A DNA stretch of 64,000 nucleotides from Halicephalobus mephisto (GCA_009193035.1 SWDT01000061.1:434001-498000); one strand, 5' to 3'; positions 1-11,743 are shown, numbered from the stretch's first letter. Program-made: numbers and translations. Notes: generated by a model from the sequence alone, not told the origin.

Positions 1-3000
1 CCATCCTGGCCAGTCAACTCAACGTTTACGCCCAATGTAACCAGGTTAGTCGTGTTTCCGAGTCCATCCTGGAAGTCCGGTCCGAATTCCCTCTTCCTGA
101 ACATCTGCCTTTTTATAAACAGAATTCGAAGTTTCTATAATTCAGCAGAAAATTCCGAAATTCTAGAAAATTTATAAAATTTAAATCCTAAAATTTTTCA
201 AATTTTTCTAAATTTTTTAAAAATTTTCCAAATTCTTCTAATTTTTCTAAAATTTTTTAGATTTTTCTAAAATTTTCCGAATCTTTCTAGAAACTTCCAC
301 AAAATTCTAGATTGTTTTGGAAATTTTTATGATTCTAAAAAGTTTCAGAATTTTCCACAAATCGATGGAGGATTCTGAAATCTTTGAATTTTTTAGAAAT
401 TTTTAAAATCATCTAGAATCCATTGGAAATTTCGAAAATCTTCGGAAAAGTCGATGGAGGATTCTGAAATCTTTGAATTTTTTTGAAATTTCTGGAATTA
501 TTCAAAATTTTTTAGAAATTTTTAAAATCATCTAGAATCCATTGGAAATTTCGAATAGATCTCCGAAATTTTCCAAAATTGACTAAAATTAAAAATTCTA
601 TAAATTTTTTTAAAACTTTATTAAAAATTAACTTTTATTTTTTTATAAACTTTCTTAGAAAATTAAATGTCTTACTGTAGCTTCCCCGGATTAGTCCTTT
701 TTCTGGCTGAATACTTTTGAAATTTTTATTCGATTTTCCGTTTCAGTTGGGTCAGCAGCCCGGGACGGTCCCCCAAGTACCCCCAGTCCAGCCCCAGATC
801 CAACTCCAACCGGGCATCGGACTAGTCCCCATCGTGTCCCAGACAGCCCCCCAACCCCAGGTCTCCCATGGACTCATCGCAACCCATAATCCAGCTTTAG
901 CGGCAATCCAGGCCCAATTGGCAGGAACTCAGACCCTCGTTCCGGTTTCTACAGTACAACTCCATGCTCTTGCTGCTCAACAAGCAGCTGCAGTTTCAGG
1001 TAAAAAATATCACTTTTTAAATTTAAATTAAATTTTTAAAAATTAAAATTAAATTTTTTAAAATTAAAATTTTTTAAATTAAAATATCACTTTTTAAATT
1101 AAAATATCACTTTTTAAATTAAAATTAAATTTTTTAAATTAAAATTAAATTTTTTAAATCAAAATTAATTTTTTTAATTAAAACTAATTTTTTTAAAATT
1201 AAAATTAAATTTTTTTAAATTAAAATTTTCTTAAAAATTAAGATAAAATTTCTTTTAAAATTAAAAATTTTACTTTTTTAAGAATTTTAATTTTTTTGAA
1301 TTAAAAGTTTTTTTAAATTTTATTTTTTTTGAATTAGAAGTTTTATTTTTTTTTTAATTTTGATTTTTTTGAATTAAAAGTTTTATTTTTTTTTAATTTC
1401 AATTTTTTGAATAAAATTGGAAAATTTTCAGCGGCTTCAAGTCAGCAGTCGGAAGTGGCTGCGGCGATGGCTGCTGCCCTTTCTCAAGCTGCCTTAGGGA
1501 ACGGAGGGACAGGGGCGATTCCAACAGCTAGTGTGAGTCCTATGTTAGCTGCCACAGGGGGTTTTGATCAACCAGGAGCTGCAGCAACGGTATACAATCA
1601 AGCAATCCAACAAGCTCTTGCTGTTCAACAAGCTCAATCACTTTTTCCATCAATTCAACAAAAAGAAATTCCAGGTCCTGAAGGTTCTAATCTTTTCATA
1701 TATCATTTACCTCAAGAATTTGGAGATACAGAATTAATGCAAATGTTCGTTCCTTTCGGCAATGTGATTTCTGCAAAGGTGTTCATTGACAGAGCCACAA
1801 ATCAATCAAAATGTTTTGGTGAGTTTTAAATTTAATTTTTATATCGATTATGATCCCCGTAAATTTATTTTTTATTTTTTTACACAGTGACGGTTTTTAC
1901 GTGCACAAATTTTTCTTGTAAAAGTTGCTGTGGTGAAAACTTGAATTTTAAATTTCAAATCCCGCGCAATAATAGCTTTTTAGTTATCGTGAATTCTGTA
2001 GCCGATTAGTACCGATGTCTATAGAAGTTTACGTTGAAATTAAAGCCACAACAAGCGTGGAATGCTTGGACAGGTCGACCGGAGTGTGATGTGAAGTCGT
2101 TCTTTAACCTGCGTCCTGTTCTTTTACCTAAACTTTGTCTGGTCCGTTGTGTTTATAAAAAAGGAACATCCAAGGGAAGACGAACTTTCTTGACATCTAA
2201 AATGATGTCATTAGGTTGATTTAAATTAAATTCATATATGAAACTTGTTCTCGAAACTTTAAAATTAAAAATAACTGTATTAAAATAGTCCTTTATAAAA
2301 ATCATCATTTCTGTCGTTTATGAAATCATTTTAAACATAATAAGGAACTTCTTGACATCTAAAATGATGTCATTAGGTTGATTTAAATTAAATTCATATA
2401 TGAAACTTGTTCTCGAAACTTTAAAATTAAAAATAACCGTATTAAAATAATCCTTTATAAAAATCATCGCTTTTACCATCTATAAGAATAATTTAAGCAT
2501 AATAAAGAACTTCTTTATATCTAAAATGATGTCATTAGGTTGATTTAAATTAAATTCATATATGAAACTTGTTCTCGAAACTTTAAAATTAAAAATAACT
2601 GTATTAAAATAGTCCTTTATAAAAATCATCATTTCTGTCGTTAATGAAATCATTTTAAACATAATAAGGAACTTCTTTATATCTAAAATGATGTTATCAA
2701 TTAGAATTGAACTAAGTTTATATATGAAACTTGTTTTCGAATTTTGAAAACCGACTTCTGAAGTTCCAATGTTCAATAATTTCACTAAAACAATTTTGAA
2801 ATAAAAACAATTACCTACATTTTCGAAACTTCATGACGGAAGTTTTCAGCGATATTTACTCCTCTTTATTTCGCAAGATTTATCTCATTTTTATTAATTT
2901 TCTAATAACTAAATTAACTTAATATCAGTTAAACTTTAAAAATTGATTTAAAAATAATTTCGAAATTAAAAATCGAAAAGAGGAGAAATGAGGATTAACT

Positions 3001-3660
3001 GCCGTTGGGGATGACTGTCATACAGCCGAACTGGGGGTATTCAGTGAGGTTAAGCGAGTTACCCCCTAGTGACAGTTACCCCCTAGTGACAGTTACCCCC
3101 TAGTGACAGTTACCCCCTAGTGACAGTTACCCCTTAGTGACAGTTACCCTTTAGTGACAGTTACCCCCCTCTATTTCGCAAGATTTATCTCATTTATTTT
3201 TATTAATTTTCTAATAACTAAATTAAATTAATATCAATTAAATTTTAAAAATTGATTTAAAAATAATTTCGAAATTAGAAAGTCGAAAAAAGAGAAGTGA
3301 AGATTAACTGCCGCTGGGGATGACTGTCGTGCAGTAATTTTTGAAAACATTATAAAATTTAAAAATATAAAAAATTGAAATTATTTTGATTACCGCCGTC
3401 GACCTGGCTTAATGTTGCACGCATATTGCAGATTTAATTTTAATTTTAAATTTAATATTGAAATTTCCTAGACATTGGTACAAATTAAAAACCGTAGGCG
3501 TGGGTTTGTGGATTCTTTAAATGTCGTAATTTTAGGTTTTGTGTCGTACGATAACGCGGCTTCGGCGATGGCGGCGATTCAGGCCATGAATGGATTCCAG
3601 ATTGGGATGAAGAGATTAAAAGTCCAATTAAAAAGACCCCGAAATGACCGACCGTACTAG
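1..3660 (+). CDS. etr-1: CELF/ETR-1 family RNA-binding protein, 3' part
   Basis: Coding exons 747-999, 1432-1818 and 3536-3660 (stop TAG 3658-3660) join in phase through AG/GT signals. A possible earlier exon ends at 44 (CAG/GTTAGT). The visible 254 residues are a Q/P- and A-rich linker followed by one RRM. RNP2 is LFIYHL (about 1690) and RNP1 is KCFGFVSY, split by the last intron. The C-terminus is [17 protein letters not shown], the typical CELF/Bruno RRM3 ending. CELF proteins bind U/G-rich RNA and control alternative splicing and translation; C. elegans ETR-1 acts in muscle. RRM1 and RRM2 must lie left of the window. The last intron (1819-3535) is 1.7 kb and repeat-filled. Family assignment is firm; the first exon fragment is weak. 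Confidence 0.9.
100..700. other. Phased A/T-run intron DNA (PATC-like)
   Basis: Most of the etr-1 intron 45-746 is made of A- and T-runs recurring about every 10 bp, clearest at 180-300, with blocks of the form AAATTTTTCT. A 100-bp stretch around 365-445 is repeated at 450-555 (shared GATGGAGGATTCTGAAATC and ATCTAGAATCCATTGG). This resembles the periodic An/Tn clusters described in C. elegans introns of germline-expressed genes. No gene is seen in it. Confidence 0.5.
2190..2745. repeat. 162-bp tandem repeat in etr-1 intron
   Basis: The anchor AATGATGTCATTAGGTTG recurs at 2201, 2363 and 2525, and its degenerate form at 2687, so the period is exactly 162 bp over about 3.4 copies. The open frame on the minus strand here (2785-2480) comes from the repeat and is not a gene. 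Confidence 0.85.
2862..3335. repeat. Two ~165-bp direct copies flanking a minisatellite
   Basis: The segment 2862-3027 (starting CTCTTTATTTCGCAAG and ending GGATGACTGTCATACAG) is repeated with few changes at 3170-3335. Between the copies sits a 17-bp minisatellite. The words AATTGATTTAAAAA and ACTGTC-ACAGCCGAA are shared with the array at 12.15-13.05 kb. Confidence 0.8.
3058..3168. repeat. 17-bp minisatellite, about 6.5 copies
   Basis: The unit GTTACCCCCTAGTGACA starts at 3058, 3075, 3092, 3109, 3126 and 3143, with a partial copy at 3160. The last two complete copies each carry small changes in the C-run (CCCTT, CCTTT). It is strikingly less A/T-rich than its surroundings. Confidence 0.95.
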
Positions 3661-5280
3661 TGCACTTGTTACAGTATCCTGATTTGCTTCTAATCTTTCT
3701 TTGCTTTACCAGATTGCATTTATTACTGTAAATAGAGGCTGTGTCGATTCTTGCCTCAGGCTACCTCGAGCACTCGTCTACTTATTACTGTACATACAGT
3801 ATCTGTCAAGTGTCCCTCTCTTTGTGATTCTATTTTTGTAATTTTTAAATCCTCTTTCAGGAACCCTGATCGACTCCAGAAGCTGATTCAGAATCCTGTC
3901 TGTCCCCAGTTCGGCTCCATTTCTGAAGTCAGAAACTGCCGTCAGACAGGATTGAAAAAACTCAAAATTTTTGAGTATTTTTCATCGAAAATTTTTATTT
4001 TTTCTTTCACCACTTCAGATCGCCTCAGGCGATGTCTGCATTTGTCAGTTGACTCTCTTGCCAACAACCGTCCCAGAAACCACAATTCTCGATTCGAGTC
4101 TTTAGTCAATCCTGGGAAACATGACAATTCATAAAAGCTCAGGATTTCTATCCCTTCTCAAACACTTAATAGTCAAGCTCATGATCGAAAAGTGGATCAA
4201 ATATCTTTCGTTTCAGGACCATTACTCAAAATACGCGTTTAAATGATAAAAATCAAAAAAACGCAGAATTTAAAAAAGTAAGTCCCAGCACGAAAATATT
4301 CTGATAATCAAGTACCTTTCGTGTCGGGACCGAAAACTAACAATATCTTTCAAAAACGAAGGAAAATTGTTAAACAAATATCTACTGGTCCCAGCACGAA
4401 AGTCCTCTGATAATCAAGTACCTTTCGTGTCGGGACCAAATAAGCGTCAATTGGTCCTAGAACGAAAAGTGTTTAATTTATTTTTCAATTGTGAGTTTTT
4501 TTTAGTTATTTTAAATTATACAGTAATCTATTTGGTTCTTTCATCACCTAATTAGTCTAGTCAGGAATGTCCCTTTCGCGAAGAGGGCTTCTGCTTTCGT
4601 AACGATGAATTCGCTGAATCTTCCGTGCAGTGTCGACGGCCATGATCTCAAATGTACATACTTTATTTAATATTATCTAATATTATTTAACTTTATTTAA
4701 CTTTATTTAATAATATTGTATTTTAAATCTTAATCATTTTTTAATTTTTCAAAAATTAATTATTAAATTTAATTATAAATTTTAAAATTTTAAAAATTTA
4801 ACAATTAAATTTGATTTTTTTTAAATTTAATTATTTATTTTTGAAATTTTGAAATTTAATTTTAAATTTTTGATTTTTTTTAAATTTAGTTTTAATTTTT
4901 GAAATTTTAAAATTTGATTTTTTTGTATTTAATTATTAATTTTTAAATTTTAGTTTTAATTTTTAAAATTTAATTATTAATTTTTAAAATTTAGTTTTAT
5001 TTGTAAATTTTAAAATTTCTTCATTTAGTCAACTACGTACTTCTAATTCATTCCAAGGTTGTGAATACAGTAATCCTAGCTTCTTGTAAAGTCCCAAATT
5101 TGCTGTCTAATTGTATTTATGAGATTTATCAAAGCTTTTTTAATATTTAATTTGGTTATTTTATTTTTGTTTTGTTATTTTCAAAAATAAAATTAATTTT
5201 TAATTTTTATTAACAACTGACTGTACCGTATCCACTAACGTCGATTTTGAAGTACTTCACACAAAGAAAAATGTAACTTT
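3661..5280. other. etr-1 3' UTR and intergenic DNA
   Basis: Downstream of the etr-1 stop, moderately complex sequence to about 4200 is probably 3' UTR. The frames open on both strands at 3751-4134 have no splice or homology support. From 4670 to 5030 it is simple A/T-rich sequence. No further gene is seen before the convergent sphingomyelinase gene. Confidence 0.5.
4273..4470. repeat. Inverted GGTCCC-CACGAA hairpin repeat
   Basis: At 4388-4440, GGTCCCAGCACGAAAG is followed 20 bp later by CTTTCGTGTCGGGACC, an imperfect palindrome. A sister copy lies at 4283-4332 and another half-site at 4452-4470. The same core motif is the basis of arrays at 28.6, 51.7, 52.4 and 53.3 kb. Confidence 0.75.
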
Positions 5281-5284
5281 TAGT

Positions 5285-5458
5285 ATACAGTAAAACTTGG
5301 ATATAAAATACCCCCGTTGTAAAATATTCTTTGTTATAACATACGGTCTGAGTTTGGTTAATCTGCCTTCAAATTTACTCCACTATGATATATCTTTTCT
5401 TATAACATACGCTTTGACCGGTTTCAATGGGGGTATTTTATATCCAAGTTCGACTATA
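5285..5458. mobile_element. MITE-like palindromic element, copy 1
   Basis: Ends are inverted copies of ACTTGGATATAAAATACCCC and GGGGTATTTTATATCCAAGT. The interior carries TATAACATACGGTCTGAGTTTGG, also found in copies 2, 3 and 6. There is no open frame. Size (174 bp) and structure fit a non-autonomous DNA transposon. Confidence 0.65.
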
Positions 5459-5520
5459 TATGGTTTTAAAAATTAAGAGAATTTCGACATATAGTTTCGA
5501 AGTTTTTAAAAATTTTTAAT

Positions 5521-5692
5521 ACAATACAACTTGGATATAAGATACCCCAACTATAACATATCTCCTGTTATGAATACGGTCTGAGTTTGGTTAATCTGCC
5601 TTCAAATTTACCCCGCTATGATATATCTTTTCTTATATCATACGTTTTGCCCGGTTTCAATGGGGGTATCTTATATCCAAGTTCGACTGTAA
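5521..5692. mobile_element. MITE-like palindromic element, copy 2
   Basis: Same terminal inverted repeat (ACTTGGATATAAGATACCCC) and same interior words as copy 1, about 63 bp further on. Confidence 0.65.
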
Positions 5693-5731
5693 TACTATCA
5701 TAAAAATGGAACAAATTTATTTTGAAATTGT

Positions 5732-5905
5732 AATACAGAACTTGGATATAAGATACCCCAACTATAGCATATCTCCTGTTATAACTACGGTCTGAGTTTG
5801 GTTAATCTGCCTTCAAATTTACCCTGATATAATATATCTTTTCTTATATCATACGTTTTGGCCGGTTTCAATGGGGGTATTTTATATGCAAGTTCGACTA
5901 TATAT
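5732..5905. mobile_element. MITE-like palindromic element, copy 3
   Basis: Third copy with the same terminal repeats; the right end reads TATATGCAAGT instead of TATATCCAAGT. The 40-bp spacer after copy 1 (TATATGGTTTTAAAAATTAA) recurs after this copy, so the cluster grew by tandem duplication of element plus flank. Confidence 0.65.
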
Positions 5906-5999
5906 GGTTTTAAAAATTAAGAGAATTTTGATATATGAGGATTTGAAAATTAAGGGAATTTCGACATATAGTTCCGAAGTTTTGGAAATTTTTAATACA

Positions 6000-6101
6000 A
6001 TACAACTTGGATATAAGGTACCCCCTTGGGACCAGCCAAAGCTTATATTGTAAGAAAGGATATATTATATAAGGGGTATCTTATATCCAAGTTGTATGTA
6101 G
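6000..6101. mobile_element. MITE-like palindromic element, short copy 4
   Basis: A 100-bp version: ACTTGGATATAAGGTACCCC to GGGGTATCTTATATCCAAGT, with a shorter interior like the copy at 44.83 kb. Confidence 0.65.
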
Positions 6102-6211
6102 AAAAACGACAAAAATTACGTAATCTTAGAGAATTATTCCTATTTTCATTTTGAGAGTATTTTTTTACTGATATTTCATTTATTATTTAGTTAGAGTTTT
6201 AAAATTGTTTC

Positions 6212-6217
6212 TTTATT
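6212..6217 (-). terminator. Poly(A) signal of the sphingomyelinase gene
   Basis: AATAAA on the minus strand, about 38 nt after the TAA stop at 6257-6255. Position fits nematode 3' UTRs. Confidence 0.5.
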
Positions 6218-6254
6218 TTTGTAAATTACAAATTCCCAAAAATGAAAAAAAAAA

Positions 6255-9200
6255 TTAAAGCGAATCAGTGATCCAGCTGGAGATATGTCTCCAAATCGCT
6301 GATTTTACGGTATCCAGGAACCCCCTTTTGTTCGGGTTGCGTTTCTTGATGATCGGGGCCAGGGGGTCTCCGGTGGGCCCCACGTCCCTACATAGAGCGG
6401 AACTGTTGTGATGGCCGGATCTGATGGAACACAGAAGGGAAGTCCGGCACTCCACGTCACAAGGGTAATCGTCCCTTCTACCGTAGTTTTTGACGAACGT
6501 GTCGAAGACCTTCAGATTCGTCCTCAGCTTCTGACTCAGTTCGTTCCAGCTCCGAGGACTCAAGTCTTTCAAGTTGTATTCCTTCTTGGCAGAATACAGT
6601 AACTCCCAAACTGGTTCTTTTTCCTGAGAGGATTTCGAGAGATTAAAGAAATACGTTTCGAAATCGATCACGTCCTGAAACGATTTTTTACAAAACTACA
6701 TTAGTGTTCTGTTCCGTTAAAGTCAGAGGCCAGAGTTCAAAATTCAACTTTGGACTTTTCGTTTTAAGATATAATTTCTAAAAATTTGGACTTTTCGCTT
6801 TAAGATATAATTTTAAAAAATTCAAATTTTTCGTTCTGAGACGTAATTTTTTAAATTCTCATTTTTCGTGCTAAGACACGAAGCCATGTTTTGACTCCAA
6901 TGTTGATATATCAAACTCTATCGATTTAGGTAAAAACAGCTTTTTGAAATAGAAAAAAATCATGAAAGTTGTCTCAGAAAGAAAAGTAACTTTAAAGTCG
7001 GACTTTGATGACTAACTTCGGCCTCAAACTTTGACTTCGAACTTTAATTATCAACTTTGTCGATCAACTTGAACTTCGAACTTTGACTGTCAAAGTTGAC
7101 GAAATTCGGATGACTTCTGAAGACTTGTCGGGAAACTTACGTGTTTGGTTCCTTGGACATCTCCTTCGATTGTGTAGATTCTGTAGGCAGGATTTATGTT
7201 CTCAAAGGTCGTGACACTCGGACTCGCGTACAGTACTCCGACGGGCTTGGAATAAGGGTCATTCATGTCCTCGAAGAAAAGCGAAAACGAGTCCCAATGG
7301 ATGTGTCCGAAAAACTGAGCCCTGATGGTGTCTGAAAACCTCTGGACGATTCTGTAGTAGTTCCTGGCCCATCCTTCAAGACACTCTCCGTCGCCCGGGG
7401 GGATGTGGGCGAGTATATGGACGAATTCTTTTTTCTTTTCTGATTGGTGGAGTTCCCGGACCATCCACGTCAAAGTTTCGTCCGGATCCGTCTGGTTCAA
7501 GTACAGGAAGAAATTTGTTTTTTCACAGTATCCAGTGTTGACAGTGATCAACTTCAACTTCGGAGCCAGTTTCAAGGCGTACGATCCTCGACTAGAAATT
7601 TTTCAATCATTTTTGTGGAAAATAATATTGTCTCTTGTTGTCTGGCGCATGTGTGCGTCGCGTTTCGTTCAGCAAAGAAGTTTGTTTTAATCACACCAGT
7701 TTTCCCTGCGAGACTCCGCAAATGATGACCGACTTTGCTACTATTGAAAATCCGTGATTGGAAAACGAACTTTTTAACTCTGATGCAAAAGGTAAATTTT
7801 GGATACAATGGTCAAATTTCTGACCTCGCTTTGACTACTTGATTACGTGGGAACTTTGATTTAGAAAGAACTTTTCTTTGTTTGTCTGTGTCTGTTGCTC
7901 AGTTCACAAAAAAAATTGCTCTCTGTTGAAAGCTGTCGCACGTTCGTCGAGCGCTCTCTCGCAAGTGATGAATTGAACAGACCTGTACCGAGTGTTGGTG
8001 AGGACAATAATCCAACTCTGATGCATGCAAATTTTGGAAAATGGCAACTTACTACTTTAATTCGTTTTTGTTTCCCTGAGTTAGCCATCTTTTACCCGAT
8101 CTGTAGATGGCGTTGTAGAGCCATTGGGGTCGGAATTCCCTGGGGGCGAAGTGGGGAGCGAAGGTGTTGACAGGGACCCCCTCATGGTTGCCGATGCCCC
8201 AGAAGGTCGGGGTCATGGGGAAGTACTTATTTATGAGATTAGTCAAATTCGAAATGACCTTAACATGGTCCTTTCTCGAGTAGGACCAATCTTTATGAGA
8301 CATGTAATCTCCAGAAAGCATGATGTAGTCGAAAATCTCCGTTTGGGATATATGTTTGAACATGTTGTCGATGGTCCAGTAAGGGACGTCACAAGCGCCC
8401 AAAGTACCCCAATACCCCGCAGGTCTCTTGATTTTCCTGGGATTCGAACCCCGGAGGGAATCCGCCTGACAACAAACAGGGTCTTTGCAGTCAGCCTCGG
8501 CCCCGGGCTCGTAGGCCAGGTCGAAGTGGAGGTCGCTCAGCTGGAGGACTCTGAACGTCTTCTGTCCTTCGGACGTTTTCTCTCGATTACTGTATTTTCC
8601 AAAATACGGATTTTCTCTCCATTTCTGTTTCGGTGGAAGTGGAATAGTCCAATTCGATTGAAACGGATTATGTGGATTTCCGCAATCCGACATGATAGTC
8701 CCGCACAGTTGAGTCGGCGAAAACAGGAGCTTCTCGAGGACATAGAGGAACTGCTCCTTGAACTGCGAAGTGATCCCCTTACAAATCAAGGGTTCGTTCG
8801 TGGTGAAAATTTTGCAGATGTAATTTGCGAATTCTACTATTTTCGAACTTGTAGAATTTTTTTCGTATGCAAATTTGAAAGCTTCCACAGCGGCTTTACA
8901 TGCAAGACATTTCACGTTCACAGATTCTAGAAAAAATTTAAGTTTTAAAGAATTAAAAATTTCAAAAAATTAAAAAATGAAAATTGTTAAAAATTAAAAA
9001 ATTGAAAAATTTTAAGTTTTAAAAAATTAAAAAATTTTAAATCTTAAAAAATTAAAAAATTAAAATTATTAAAAATTAAAAATTTTAAGTTTTAAAAAAT
9101 TAAAAAATTTTAAATCTTAAAAAATTTAAAAATTAAAATTATTAAAAATTGAAAAATTTTTTAAAATTATTAAAATTGAAAAAAATTAATATTTTTTTTT

Positions 9201-11743
9201 AAATTAGGAAGTTTGGAAATTTTAGGATTTTTTTAGTTAATTATTGATGACCAACGAAACTGAAAATCAATAAGCAAACAACTATTTTTGAAAACAAGTC
9301 GGTTTAGTTTTTTTAAAAAAGGCCATATGTGATTTTAGTAGTGTCCAAAATATACTTTTTCCTTTTTTAGTTCATTTAAATTAATCAAAATTAAGAAAAA
9401 TAAATTTTCGAAAATTTTAAATAATTTTTTTAAAGTTATTTTTAAAATTTTATAAATTTTCGAAAATTTTAAATAATTTTTTTTTAAAGTTATTTTTAAA
9501 ATTTTATAAATTTTCGAAAATTTTAATTAACTTATAAAATTTTAAAAAAGTAAATTTTCGAAAATTTTAAATAATTTATGAAATTTTTAAAATAATTTTA
9601 AAAAAAATAAATTTTCGAAAATTTTAATTAATTTATAAAATTTTAAAAATAGTTTATATTTGAAATTACTAAAATTACAAATATTTTTTAAATTGTAATT
9701 TAAAAAATTATTTTTAAAAATTTCAAATTAATCAAAATTTCCGAAAATTTAATTTTTAAAAATTTTAAATTTTATAAATTTAATCAAAATTTTAAAAAAT
9801 AACTTTGAAAAAAACTATTTTTTTTTGAATTAATTAAACTTTTTGAAAACTCAATTTTTTATTATCTATGATTTTATTAATTTCAAATATATTTAATTTT
9901 TTCTTTTTATTTACTTAAGTTAATCATCAAAAACTTAAAAAAACTGTCATCTCAGTAACGTCTAAAGTGCATTTTTTCTTTTTTACTCAGATTAATCATC
10001 AAAAATTTTTTAAATTTAATTTTAGAAAATTTCTTAAAAATATTTAATTTTAAAAAACTTAAATTTTTTATTTAATTCAAAATTTTTTTAAAAATATTTA
10101 ATTTTAAAAAACTTTGAATTTAATTTTTAAACTTTTTTAAATTTAAAATTTTTTTTAATATTTAATTTTTAATTTTTTCTAAATTCTTGATTTTTAAAAA
10201 TATTTAATTTGTTTGATTTTTTAATTTAAAATTTATTTTTATTTAATTTTAAAAAAGATGTAATTTTAGTAATGTCGAACATAAACCACTTTTTATTTTT
10301 TTATCCAGATTAATTCCTAAAATTAAAAAGAAGCCAGTCTAATGTCTTTTAGAAAATACCAAATGTGATTTCAACATTGTCCAAAAAAAATTATTTTTCT
10401 TTGTCTAAAAAAAAATTATTTTTCTTTGTCCAAATTGATCACAAAAAAATTTCGAAAAAAAAATTCGGTTTAGTTTTAAAAAAGGTCAAACGTAATCCTA
10501 ACGAATTTCAAAATAAACTATTTTTAATTTTTTTGAATTAGAAACTTTTTGAAAAAAATTATTTTTAACTTTTTTGAAAAATAAATTTTTAACTTTTTTA
10601 AAATAAATTTAGAAATTTTTTAAATATAAATTTTTTAATTTTTAAAATGAATTACTTTTAACTTTTTTTAAATAAATTCTAAAATTTTTAAAATAAATTA
10701 TTTTTAACTTTTTTAAAAAAATAAATTCTAAAATTTTTAAAATAAATTATTTTTAACTTTTTAAAATTAATCAATAAATTTCCTTTAAAAAAGCTAATTG
10801 TATATAATTTTATTTCCGTCATTAATTATTAAAAGTCCAAAAAAACCAATTAAGTTTCTTTTGGACTGTCCAAGTCACATTAGTACCAAATATGATTTTT
10901 AATTTTTTAAGTTTTCATTAATAAAAATTGAATTTTCTTTTAGTCGAAAATAATCCTATTGACAAATGTAAATTTTTAAAATTTAAATTTTCAAAATTTT
11001 AGATCTTTTAAAATTTAAATTTTCTAATTTTTAAATTTTTTATAATTTTTAAATTTTCTAATTTTTAAATCTTTTAAAATTTAAATTTTCTAATTTTTAA
11101 ATTCTCATTAATCATAAAAAACCAGTTAAGTTCCTTTTTGACAGTCCAAAAGTCCTATTAGTACCAAATATAAATGATTTCTTCTAAAATAACAAATTTT
11201 TTATTCTCATTAATCATAAAAAAAACCAGTTAATTTTTTTCAGATAGTTCAAAAGTCCTATTAGTATCAAATATGATTTTTGATTTTTTCTAAATTAATG
11301 AATTTTTTGATTTTTTCTAAATTAATGGATTTTTTGATTTTTTCTAAATTAATAAATTTTTTGATTTTTTCTAAATTAATAAATTTTTTTGATTTTTTCT
11401 AAATTAATGAATTTTTTGATTTTTTCTAAATTAATGAATTTTTTGATTTTTTGAATTTTCATTAATCATAAAAAAATCAGTCAAGTTTCTTCTAAATTGT
11501 CGAAAATAGTCCTATTAATATCAAATATAAATAATGTTTAATTTTACCTTAATCAACGAATTTTTTTATTTTCATTAATCATAAAAAAACCAATCAAGTT
11601 TTTTTGACAGTCCAAAAGTCATATTAGTATCAAATATAAATGATTTTTAATTTTATCCTAATTAATCAAAAAAACTTACCGGTTCCGCTGATCGAAAACG
11701 ACACAATATACAAAATAAGAAAAAAGATAAAAGGTAATTTCAT
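6255..11743 (-). CDS. asm: Acid sphingomyelinase
   Basis: Exons 11743-11680, 8926-8053, 7591-7141 and 6674-6255 join in phase to 602 aa. Exon 1 encodes only a hydrophobic signal peptide (MKLPFIFFLILY...). Residues ~24-103 form a saposin-B domain (CLACK... to QLCGTIMSDC). A calcineurin-like metallophosphatase domain follows: SDLHFD (D153, H155), SGDY (D228), GIGNHE (N268, H269), AHIPPG (H375) and GHIH (H409, H411). A Cys-rich C-terminal domain ends near CRTSLLC and SALC. The enzyme cleaves sphingomyelin to ceramide and phosphocholine, in lysosomes or secreted. I placed the end of exon 2 at GTAAGT (8052), not the weaker GTAAAA 43 nt earlier, because only this keeps WLTQ...KYRGSYAL at the spacing of known family members. 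Which of the C. elegans paralogues it matches cannot be told here. Intron 1 is 2.75 kb of simple sequence. Confidence 0.93.
6818..7090. repeat. Dispersed repeat copy A, in asm intron 3
   Basis: About 270 bp, nearly identical to 17829-18160 (shared words include GACACGAARCCATGTTTTGAC and GAAAGTTGTCTCAGAAAG). Copy A fills most of the intron between the third and fourth exons of the sphingomyelinase gene. It has no open frame of note. Confidence 0.8.
8927..11679. other. Long simple-sequence first intron of asm
   Basis: 2.75 kb of A/T-rich intron with no coding exon visible. It contains short tandem families: AAATTTTCGAAAATTTT blocks at 9390-9640, and GATTTTTTCTAAATTAATGAATTTTTT units of about 24 bp at 11279-11455. 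CCAGT(C/T)AAGTTTCTTT words recur about every 100-120 bp between 10850 and 11610. Confidence 0.6.

Noticed and set aside
2034..2219. 61-codon plus-strand frame in the etr-1 intron
   Set aside because: No acceptor/donor pair in phase with flanking exons; it runs into the 162-bp repeat.
3475..3535. Upstream extension of the last etr-1 exon ([12 protein letters not shown])
   Set aside because: The RRM is only continuous when the exon starts at 3536 after TTTTAG; the extension would break RNP1.
3751..4134. 127-codon plus-strand frame and a 61-codon minus-strand frame
   Set aside because: It lies directly in the etr-1 3' region, both strands are open, and there is no family match.
7861..8052. Minus-strand frame as an extra sphingomyelinase exon (e.g. 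around TTGGATTATTGTCC)
   Set aside because: Ending exon 2 at GTAAGT and joining directly to 7591 gives the exact family spacing, so no exon is needed here.
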